NCBI RefSeq assembly: GCF_002878395.1
Contig: NC_061119.1
Coordinates: 45,730,033-45,794,032 of the forward strand
Length of the DNA: 64,000 bases
Source of the DNA: Capsicum annuum
Lineage: Eukaryota > Streptophyta > Magnoliopsida > Solanales > Solanaceae
Reading direction: 5' to 3'
Both the position numbers and the translations under genes were made by a program. This document shows positions 11,850 to 22,195 of this stretch, one piece after another. Under the pieces are notes generated by a model. The model made no database searches, had not been told where the DNA came from, and saw nothing but the letters and a program-made list of their open reading frames with translations. Every line of letters begins with the position of its first letter. Position 1 is the stretch's first letter.

Positions 11850-14010
11850 ATAAAAAGAGTAGCATATTGTCAATATTGTTCAACAATAACTTCTACTGTG
11901 ACATCCACCTGGAAAGCCAGAATTGGTCAATGCTAATCACAAGATATAAAAAAAGGAAAAAGAATAACTCATCTATTTTAGCAAATCAAATAGGTCTTCC
12001 TCCTATTTTAAATTATCCCAAATAGATTATATTTTTGTTGCAACAGACGGATTAACTGTTGGGATAAATTATAACATGAGGAAAACCTCTATGATAATTT
12101 CCAATGGATGAACCATCTGTTGTGACATATGACTCATCTATTTGGAAAAACTAAAACAATAGGAAGTCTTGATTTAATTTGTCCCAATAGATGACCCATC
12201 CGTTATAGCAGATAGGTCATCTGTTGGTACAAATAAAAATGGTACATAGATCAGTTTGATTTTATAAAATATATAAGACATATGTTGCAACATATACTTA
12301 TCTAATGCAATAGGTTAGTCAACTGTTGCAACAAATGTATATATCTGTTTGATAATTTTCAGTAGATGTGTCATACATATTTGTTGAAATAGATATGTGT
12401 CTGTTTGTTAGTTTGAACAGATGATATATACTTACCTTCTTCAGCTCGTGCTGCTCTCTTTTAGCCCTTGTACATTGCTCAATAGTGCAACACATGGATA
12501 GAGTAATTACAATTTTTCCTTTTTAGATGTTTGATAATGCTTTGAAAATTACTTTCCTTCTCCTCTTAGCCTTAATCTCTAATGGAGTGGATGAATATAA
12601 AATACTCTTGATGGAATGACACCTCTCTTAGATGTCAATTCCTTTATAGAAGCAGTTAATGCATTAATAACATTAATCACTATATCATGTTTAGCCTTGC
12701 AGTCTTGATATTTGCATGTAGAACATTCGCTAGGAGAGGCAAAATCTATATAACCAGTATGATCATACTCATAATGGTTTTATTTAAGAACTGTAAGAGG
12801 AGCACTATTAGCGCCACCAACAACATCACTACCACCACCAACAACACTATGACCATCAATAACTACAAGCCCACCGTCCAAACTTGTTTTTCTTGTGATG
12901 GCAGTTGCTCCAAACAATTCTATTTTTATTTTTTCAATGACCTTAGGATTCGATAAAGTTTGCACAGATCGTAAAGTAAGAAAAAATGGCATCTTCAACT
13001 CTCGATTGGTCGAAACAAACGACGGATGCACAATATAACATAAATCATTACATATATTAGAATGATGATTAGATCATTCAAAAAATCATTAATTAAAACA
13101 AAAATTTAATTATAATTATACTTTTTGCATCCTTCGAGGGGTTGAAGAGATCAAGAAATTTTATATTTTTATCAGTTTTGGCCAACAACCATCTCAAGAT
13201 TCTTGGACAGAAAATTTTTTCCTGGTAGTTCACTTGTTCTCTCAAATAAGGAATGACTTCAAACGTCCAAGCCTATAAAATAACGCCAATAAATCAAAAT
13301 CATTATTGAATAAAAAAAATATTTACCATGAAAGCCCATGGAAAGCCATATAAGTGGACTGTTTTTTGTATTAAAGGAGTCAACAAATATTTGACAGTCA
13401 TTTTAAAGCTTTCATAACCCCAAGGATAGCTGTTAATTACCTCAAGATCCTCAGAGAGCTTTATTAAACCAGCACTTATGTTATTGTTAACGTCTCTCTC
13501 TCAAAGAATATTATGTACAAACCAAATCAAGCACAATGATTGCTTGTGCTTCTTTAAAATTCTTTTACCTTTCAATACTTCTATCTAATTTTTATTTTTG
13601 AAGTTTGGACCAATAATGGACACCAAGTCATCACGATCACTCGACTTGCCTTTGCCTTTTTTGGGTGTGCGGGGTACTTTTTTTGGTTTAGAATAGGTCT
13701 AACTTTAGAAGGAGAAGAAGGATAACATTTTAGTCCAGTAACTATGGCATACACCTTCCAATCAAAATAAATAGGCATGCCACGGTTATGTATCCACACC
13801 TCATCCATCTTATCTTTGTTTTCTTACATAAACCTACGCTTGAGAAGATCATATACCATTTTTATTTGGAACTTAGCACTATTGTCCTTCGGGAAATCAA
13901 GTTATTACGCAAAGTAGCTGTCCCTAAAATAACCATCCAATTTTGTTTGTGAAATGTTTTTCTTAAGGCATTGAAAGATTTTCCCATGACTTACTTAACC
14001 ACGAAATCAC
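11850..14010 (-). pseudogene. DUF1985/Ulp1-type transposon gene, copy 2 (5' and middle parts)
   Basis: Read on the minus strand, this looks like the N-terminal and middle part of the protein family whose C-terminal part forms copy 1. The piece at 13808-13581 has MDEVWIHNRGMPIYFDWK followed by YAIVTGLKCYPSSP, the signature I associate with DUF1985. The piece at 13031-12780 (PSFVSTNRELKMPFFLTLRS, ELFGATAITRK, then a Gly-rich linker) continues it, followed by SKRGVIPS, shared with copy 1. A trace (AFQVDVTVEVIVEQY) lies at 11921-11877. Many frameshifts and stops break it. The Ulp1 catalytic part of this copy was not found. It is convergent with copy 1. Confidence 0.68.
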
Positions 14011-14639
14011 CCATTAAATTTGTGGCACCATCATACTACATTTGCGCAGGATAACAATCAATGCTGAAGGTTTTGACCAACTCTTCGGTGGAAGGGCTAT
14101 TAGCATTTGGATCATTTCTTTTGAAACATTCTTCCTCCCCATGTTCATCATATTCTTCTCCTGATTGAGATAACACTTATAAAACAAGCTCATAGAGTGG
14201 TGGATGTAGCCTAGCTGTTTCACTTGTTCCTTTACTTGGACTTTTAAGAGCCATATAATCTAAAAATAATAGGAACATAAAATAGGTTATAATTGAATAA
14301 TGTATCGTTAAAAAGGATAACAGTATATCTAACATGTACAATAATAAAATAACAGTTCCAGTAGATCACATATCTATTGCACCAGGTAGGTAATCTTATG
14401 GAACATATAACTACCTGTTGAAATGGGTGAGTAATCTGTTGCAACAATAAAAATAGATACTCATCTATTGAAATAAATGACTGGTCTGTGCAACATATCA
14501 TACAACTGTTGTAACATATGAGAGATCTATTGGAACTGTTATCAACGATCAATATTTTTTAGATTTCTTTCAACAGAAGGATCATCTATCACAACAGATG
14601 AATAATCAGTTTGAAAAATCAAGTCTTGGACATGTCCGA

Positions 14640-15150
14640 TTGGAATAGTTAATAGGATTTTAACCATCAGAAGGTTCGTATGTTGCATCAGATAATTGAT
14701 CTGTTGCATTATATTTTTAATCCGATTATTTCTGCATTGCATCAGATGGTTGATCTGTTGCATCACAAGGTTAATTTGTTGCATCAGATTGTAAATCGAT
14801 TGGTTTCTCTATTACATTCGATGGTAAATCTTATGCAATAAATGTTTAATCTCTTGTATCAGATTGTGGAGTTGTTGCATCAGATGTTTAATCTGTTGCA
14901 CCATATGGTTAATCTGTTGCATCAGATGGTTAATTTATTATGTTAGATGGTTAATCTGTTGTGTCAGATGGTTAATCTATTGCATCATAAGGTTAATTTA
15001 TTGCATCAGATGGTTAATCTGTTACGTCAGATGGTTAATCTATTGTGTCAGATGGTTAATTTGTTGCATCAAAAGGTTAATCTGTTGCATTAGATGGTTA
15101 ATCTGTTGCATCAGATGATTAATCTGTTGCATCAGATTGTTCATCTGTTG
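14640..15150. repeat. 21-bp minisatellite (CATCAGATGGTTAATCTGTTG)
   Basis: The clearest part is 14855-15150, with about 14 tandem copies of a 21-bp unit, CATCAGATGGTTAATCTGTTG. Degenerate copies extend to about 14640. Because 21 is a multiple of three, both strands give long ORF-like runs. The plus-strand ORF (14864-15118) is a Trp/Cys/Ile-rich artefact. On the minus strand the unit encodes Leu-Met-Gln-Gln-Ile-Asn-His, a heptad (see Findings). The unit shares the CAGAT and CTGTTG elements with the dispersed repeats to the left, so it probably arose from them by slippage. Confidence 0.88.
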
Positions 15151-15159
15151 TAGGAAAAA

Positions 15160-15780
15160 ATAGTAGCATGATTTTGTTCAATAGAACAACAATAATATCA
15201 CCATTTTACCAAGAACAAGAACAAGAACAAATTAACCCAGAAACAGACGCAACACCAAAAACACCAACTTCGTTGTCTTATTTGTACAAAAACAAACAAC
15301 AAAAATCAAACTTCAAAAAATACAAATAACGAAATATTTTTTTATTTCACTCCGAAAAGAGAAGAGAAGAAATATCAAAAATTTGGATTTTATTTAGACC
15401 ACATTTCAAATTAAAGCAACAAATAGTGAAATTGTTAACCAATACTAGAAGAAAAGTTGGTTCAAGTTCCTCTTTTTCTTCAAAAATAAAAAGTTCATAA
15501 TGTTTTACCTATGAAAGAAGAAAAGGGACGATGAAGAACTCGAATCTATTATGGACGGAGAGCAAGGCTGTCACATTTATTGATGGTTGAAAGTCGAAAA
15601 GAAACTCGAAGCCCAACTATTTGTCATTGGAGGTTGAAGTCATCAGGGATTGAAAGGAGAAATTTGTAGAACTATTGGTTGGGAGAAACTATTGAGAGAG
15701 AGGGAGAAGAGAGACAATTGATGATTTAGAGAGGAGGGTGGGTGGGTGGGTTGATTTGTATTTTTAAAATTATTAGAAAG
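15160..15780 (-). other. Probable 5' flank of transposon gene copy 2, no gene
   Basis: The sequence has AACAAGAACAAGAACAA and AACACCAA motifs similar to those at 10346-10470. It ends in a purine/GT-rich stretch (GGAGGGTGGGTGGGTGGGTT at about 15733-15752). No ORF stands out. Its position upstream of the minus-strand pseudogene suggests a leader or transposon end, which is inference. Confidence 0.4.
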
Positions 15781-16150
15781 TTTTGAAAATATAAATCAAG
15801 TCCACAATTAACTTGATCAAGTTTTCTAATTATGTTTGACCCTTTAAGTTGGTCAATGTCACCAATCCTTCATTCAAAACTTAAATGAGACCTTTCCTTC
15901 AATTTTCTCAACTAACCTCTAGATCTGCACTTACCTTCCAACACCCAATTTCCGAATTTTGCCATATCTTATAATTTTTGCTTAGATTATATATAAATAT
16001 TTTTGAGATACTATTATTTACATACTTATCAAACACCATATAATAAATAAAAAGATCATTTTTTCAAAAAAAAATAAAAATTTTGCATGTAAAACAATTT
16101 CTATCCTATCAAATACCTCCTTAATTAATTCATAATATTCAAGGTAGTGT
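15781..16150. other. AT-rich sequence, nothing recognised
   Basis: I see no ORF, repeat or terminal motif in this stretch. Confidence 0.5.
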
Positions 16151-16151
16151 A

Positions 16152-16424
16152 TTGAGGAAAATCTGTGCTTCGGAAACAAATGAACCAAAATCCAACACGT
16201 GGCTGAATCTAAATGGGAGACATTGGTTTTTCGTGATTCGGATCAGGAAATCTCAAGTGTCGCAACTCCGATATGACTTGGGAATGTGTTACTTCAATGC
16301 AATAGGGGCTACTCCAATATCGGGTAGCCTGAAGGATCTTTTTGTTGAGAGAAATCTTGGCTGCATATTAATAGAGAGTCCTATCTCTATCACCACTTAC
16401 CTCAACCAACTAGGAGAACATTGA
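16152..16424 (+). pseudogene. Unidentified protein-coding remnant
   Basis: A 90-codon ORF with ordinary amino-acid composition (RHWFFVIRIRK, LRYDLGMCYFNAIGATPI), unlike the low-complexity ORFs around it. Short open pieces follow in shifted frames up to about 16640, for example IENILDFLNQRGQISIGHW and FCLGIESTTLAEVE. This suggests a longer decayed coding sequence. I do not recognise the family. It is flanked on the right by an LTR fragment starting at 17040, with no primer site beside it, so it is not obviously interior to that element. A captured host gene fragment or an unknown element protein are both possible. Confidence 0.35.
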
Positions 16425-16639
16425 AAAATAATAGAGACCTCTAAAAAGATAAGCCATGGGAATCTTGGCGAGAGCTTTTGCTTAGGGATCGAAAGCACAA
16501 CTTTAGCAGAAGTTGAAAGTAGGAGAAACCCTCTAACACTTGATGGATATCGAAAACATCCTAGACTTTCTTAACCAAAGAGGCCAAATATCCATTGGGC
16601 ACTGGGAAACTATGCTAAATAGCTTTTCAAGATCCATAG

Positions 16640-17039
16640 GTAAAATACTTTTAACCTAGAATAAATCTACAACATGCCAATTGGATGCAATTGCTATAAA
16701 CTCTCGAAGCCCCTACAGCTGGAACAAAAGTAACCAGTACTAACTCTATTATCCCAGATGGTTCACTGGTGCTCCAAACCTTATCATATAGGTATTCAAT
16801 ACAGAGAACAAGATTTAAAGACGTTGCAGTCGAGAATTAATGCCAAGTCATAAAGGTGCTTATCGATGCACTAGAATATCAAAGAGAGAATCAAATCTTC
16901 GATGAAGTTAAGACCAAGCTATTAGGAATGGGGTGACAATAGTTGTTCTTACTAAGAAAACACCGAGTCTAGTTACTACAAAGTTTTAAACAAATGTTAG
17001 TAGAAAAGAGTCAATAGAGGTGATCCTACACTCAGTCTT
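16640..17039. other. Continuation of unidentified remnant, no bounded gene
   Basis: No long frame is open. Codon-like texture persists to about 16940. Nothing further can be called. Confidence 0.3.
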
Positions 17040-18267
17040 TGTCACAATCCAATTTCTCAAGTCATGATGACGCCAACTACAACCCACCAGTATGGAAGCC
17101 AACCCGTAGTATGGAACTACTAGTAACGGACTACCAAGAGAAATGGAGGAAGAATGCAGAATAAATGAAATAAAAGACTTAAATCCATAAGATAGTCTCA
17201 AAACCCAGTGAAATTAGTTCCAGAGCTTTTAATATAATAAGTTTATAAAATAAAGTGCTAAATGAATATACTGATGCAATCCATATCTAAATACAACATA
17301 GAGATTAGTATAATACATAGGTGGGAGAATACAAATGCTCTAAACACCAGGAGCTCACCCTATGTCTCTAAAACATAGTTGCTCTGTACGATGCACACAA
17401 TCTGTACAATGATTTACAGGCTGCAAAAGTATAGTATGAGTACAAAACATGTGGTATTCAGTAGGCAAATTCCGACTGAGCTCCAATGATAATGTAAATG
17501 TACATAACATGCAAGCAAAAATGTAAACTATGCTAAAATACTAATAGTTAACAATACTGAAAAAATGAGTCATAGGTCTGAGGAAAGAAAAGAACCGCCT
17601 TTGAAAAAAAGGAACTCGTTAGGCCTTTAGAACAAAGGCAATTCTTTTTATACGTTAGATGATTTGGCTAATTCTATATAAAACTATCTAATTTTGTTCT
17701 ATTTAGACAAGCAAAAAACATTCCAAAAAATGCCAGGGAAGTAACATGGTAAATCTAAAAAGGCAATAAAGATAAACTATCCTATTCTGGCCATACTTAG
17801 TAACCCTAGAACTATACCATATATCGCTAGCCCATATATAAATAAAAAGCAGATGAAGGATATGTTATAGTATTCAAGGCTAAGGAATGGATATACAACA
17901 TGAACACATGAAGGAAGGGAAGGATATAAAGTAATACCATCTTATGGCCTCCTAATCATAGTAGGAACTAGTACTAACATAACCAGGATCTATAATGCAT
18001 ACGTCTAAGTATGAGATAATTATCCATAATAAAGCAACTTTATGAATAGAATCAGGATCATACCTCGAATTTAAGTACCCGATCAATAATCAATCCACCA
18101 TGAACTAGCCATAATAATAATAATAACAATAATATGCAAGTAATCCTAGTCTAGGCAAGCAATACCTAATTGACCCTTTCATACGCCACCACCGATATAG
18201 GCTCGGAAAGTTCAATGAACACTCAGCAAACAACAATTATACCTATACCTATGCAATTCCCGATAAG
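17040..18267 (-). repeat. Chromovirus LTR fragment C
   Basis: This begins TGTCACAATCC and aligns over its whole length with the first part of the LTRs at 18268 and 26143, through shared blocks such as AGGAGCTCACCCTATGTCT and GAGATAATTATCCATAATAA. It stops at ...CCCGATAAG where the next LTR begins. It is more diverged than those two are from each other, so it is an older copy into which the next element inserted. Confidence 0.82.
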
Positions 18268-21200
18268 TGTCATGACCCAATTTCTTAGGCCTTGATGGTG
18301 CTTACTATGACCTACCAGTATGTAAACCAACTAGTAGTCCAGAACTACTAGTAACAAACTACCAAGAGAGATGAAGAAAGAATTTGGAATTAATGGAATA
18401 AAAGACTAAAATACATATAATAATCCAAAAATCTGGTGGAATCAGTACAAGAGCTTCTACTCTTAATAAGGATACAAAATGAGGTACTAATGAATATACA
18501 AATATAATCATCTCTGAATACATCATAGAGATCAGTCTAGTATATAAAAGGGAGGAAATAATACTCTAAACGTCAGGAGCTCACCCTATGTCTTCGAGCC
18601 ATGGCTGCTCTGCACGACGCACACAACACCGACGATAACCCATACTATAATTTGCAGGTTGCAGACGTGTAGTATGAGTACCAAACACGTGGTACTCACT
18701 AAGCAACTGCCGATTGAGCTCAAGAGATAATGCCAATATATATACCATATAAATAGAAATAGAAGCTATACTCAAATATCCAACAAACATATAGTCAAGC
18801 TAGTGAGATGATAAGGATAAATATCCTACTCATATCCAAGAACTAATATAATAAGGCTAGGGAAGTATTAAGGATGAACTATCCTATTCCAGCCATACGC
18901 GAGAACCTCAACACTAAATCGTATATCAACGACCAAAATATAAATAAAGGGTAAAAGGAGGATATATAATAGTATACAAGGCCAAGGAATTAATATACAA
19001 TCTGAATATATGAAGAAAAGAAGGGATATACAGTAATACTACAGCTACATACAAGGTCAACTTATGACACAACCTAAATCATCAGACTAGCATTTTTAGG
19101 GCCTTATAATCTTCGCAACAGCTGGTGCTAGAATAGATTGGATCTCTAATCCATACGTCTAAGCATGAGATAATTATCCATAATAATGTAACTATAAGGT
19201 AACAGAACCTGGATCATACCTGCAATCTTAATACTAATCCAATAATAGTCAACCTATTACAAACCAACCATAATAGTAATAACAATAACTATACAAGGTA
19301 ACCAATTAGTCCAGACAAAAAATACCTAATCGGGCCTTTCATAAACCACCACCGTCATAGGATCAGAAGGTTTAATCAACACTCAAAAAATAATATCCGA
19401 GCCAATACTTATCCAACCCTCCTTAAGGTTGATAGATATAAGCTCTACACAATATACTGCAAGCAACACTCATACCTACACCTATATATCCCCCCATAAG
19501 GCTGATAGATATAGACGCATACTGGTGATAGGCAATGCACATGCAATAATGAAAGCCAAGACATGATTCATAATAACATAACTGATCCGAATATCAAAAA
19601 GTAACATAATGTATAACTTATCTCGTCAATCTCATTATTAACCACCAGACTTAACCCAAAACCCATATCATCAACATCATCATCACTCGTCAGACTTAAT
19701 CCGAAACTCATATCATTAACATCATATGTGTATATCTGTATATAATTACATAGCTAAGATCGTGGCTAAAAAGAGTGTAAATCCATAAATCCATTGCCCA
19801 AAGAAATTCTAGGACTAAACCATTATAAAAGTATAGAAGGGGTTGGAATCTCTCTCTACCGAAATAACTAATAGTAACAAATCATGACCGAAATCTATCT
19901 CGATCAAATCTTTAAATCACCATTTTAAAATCTCAATGTACATAAATCATCCATTAAGATGATACGATTTTTGTTATGAAGAAATCCATTTTTAAAGTGG
20001 AAGGTGGGCTTTAATCCCTTTTTAGGAAAAATAGTAGTAAAATTATATTTTGGTTAGACTCATGCCATTTACCATATTTAGTGATCATGAATGTACCGAA
20101 TCTATGCATGCCATCACCAATATTCAAGCAATGAAATCATAAGTCTCAATATGTCGATTAACTACAACCACATCTTGTACAAGGATAAACTGTTTCTCAG
20201 AATCCAACCCATATCATAACACAACCTTGGGCCCAATGTGTCCGAAATAAATACAACATCATAGTCACGACCTTAGGCCCACTTACATATCCAGAATCCA
20301 TATCAATAATAATGCATATAAAGGTTCTCACATCTATAAGCCGTCTCATATCTATAAGGTATAAACTTATTATTTATCATGTCTATAACTATATCATTAA
20401 TCAAATCTGAAAGACATATCATGGATACAAGCCATTTAATCATAATTTTATAAAACCATCGCCATTTTGAGTTATGAAGTAGCCTCATACTACAGGCTCA
20501 TTAGTCACAACTATGTCTAACACGAGTAAATAAGTCCTCAAGGGCCAACAAAAGTCTATGCATAAGGTGGTTCGGAAGAACCCACTTCTAATCCTCAAAA
20601 TCCATAGAGGTATCTAAATTGAATTCTAGATGGTACATAAGCCATAATTTTCCCTAAGATAGGATTTCACCTAGGACATGAGCAATTAAGTCAGCTCCAT
20701 GTAAGTTATTATTTTAAGATAGCTAAATAGTCTAAGTAAGGCTGATCATACTAATCATGCTTCCAATACCTAAACCACATCCCAAGTATAGAATAATACC
20801 ATATTCCTACTACGAATACCATATATAGCTAAGAAAAAGGCAATAGGTTCATAAGAGTATAGTAAGTATTTTATCTTATGGGTCAAATCACTCGTCGAAT
20901 CCCCAAACTTTGGAAATCAAGACTAAGTCACAGTGTTCTACCCATAATCATTCTGAACATTGTAATTTACATGAAATATATAAAACACATCTTCCTGTGA
21001 AGAACAATAGACCAAAGCCTACCTCGATGCCTAACCACAAATCCTTGAATCATTCACCAAACATCTGTCTCCACTCCACAATCTTGAAATGTCGCTACGC
21101 TATCATAATCATAATCTATACGTCATTAGAAGTTGAATGAGACCCATATTACCATATAACAGGTTGGGTCAAATTTTAGGTCAAGAATGGGTTTGTGGGG

Positions 21201-22195
21201 CTAGTAAACGAAATCCAAAATTGAAGCCATCATGAGGTCTCTCGAAGGATAAGGAATGTGTGCTCAAAATTTGAACACAAATGGGACACAGATCGAGTCT
21301 TAAATCATCCCTCAAAGTTTAGGAATTAAAAGTCCTAACTTCTAAGAATTTACCATGGATTTGGATGGAAATCAAAGGAAAAATCAATGGGAATTGACCA
21401 AAAAGGATTAAGTTAGCTTACCTTAGCTTATTTGGATGATTTCTTACTCTTTTACCCTTTTTGATCTCTCAAATTGGTGTAAAAATAGTGGAAAGAATGC
21501 TGGAAAATTGGGTGGAAGAAGAGGGTTAAATATGAGGTCGGGAGTCACTATCGTAATTTAGAAAGCATAAATCACATGCCGCGATCACATTTTACTCTTC
21601 ACAATTAGGTTATGGCAAAGGGCATAAATCATATCTTGCGATGATGATTTACCCTTTACGATGGCAGTCACACCAGTGACCTGGTGCACCAGAGTTTTTT
21701 ATATTCTAAATGGACTCCGATCGGGTTTTCGAGATTTGTTTGGAACTCTGTAGGTGTAAACAAACTAGGCTTCCGTACTAAATTTAATGTTTGAGACTAA
21801 ATAAAACCATTAAAACTTTCATTCAGGATTATTTAGAATAAATATGGGGCCTACGTCTATAGTTTTATTTTTTACATAATTTGCCCAATAGCCCAAAACG
21901 AGTTCAAAAGCCTTGGGACCTGAACCAAGGTCCCTTAGCCTAAAATCAATGTTCCAGAGCTGATGATGCTATTAAAATTCTCATCTGAGATCATTTGGTA
22001 GGAGTTTTGGTCCAAGACCAAATCCTAAACAATGAAAACTCCAAAACAGGGAAATGAGCCTAAAATCCCTATGAACTGTCCGATCACCAAACCCATAGTT
22101 TCGATAAGTCAATAAATGACCTGTAGCTGTTGTGGGAAATCTCAAATTACTAAAAATATATGAAAATCAAGGAAATGACCTGGAGGGTCATTAAA
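18268..22195 (-). repeat. 3' LTR (copy A) of minus-strand chromovirus element 2
   Basis: A long LTR of about 3.9 kb. It starts TGTCATGACCC on the plus strand and ends near GGAGGGTCATTA at about 22193. The adjacent GACTTTCATCTTCGAAA, read on the minus strand, has the form of the polypurine region that precedes Tekay/Del-type LTRs. It matches LTR B at 26143-28721 but carries about 0.9 kb (roughly 20200-21120) that B lacks. The ORFs inside (e.g. 20910-21140) show no protein family. The flank ATAAG at 18263-18267 is one half of a possible target duplication. Confidence 0.82.

Larger units (their letters stand above)
9120..14610. repeat. Dispersed CTGTTGCAACAGATG-like repeats
   Basis: Dozens of variants of CATCTGTTGCAACAGATG, itself a near-perfect palindrome, and of its halves (ATCTGTTGCAATA, CAACAGATGA) are scattered here. 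The main clusters are 9120-9290, 10135-10310, 11275-11500, 12040-12430 and 14350-14610. They fall between and inside the two Ulp1/DUF1985 pseudogenes, in sequence that looks intronic or flanking. I know of no function for them. They look like a family-specific non-coding repeat of this transposon class, possibly subterminal. Confidence 0.75.

Noticed and set aside
14864..15118. 84-codon Trp/Cys/Ile-rich ORF
   Set aside because: It is the antisense reading of the 21-bp minisatellite; periodicity alone keeps it open.
14640..15150. CRISPR-like array
   Set aside because: Units are contiguous 21-bp tandem copies with no unique spacers, in a plant nuclear context.
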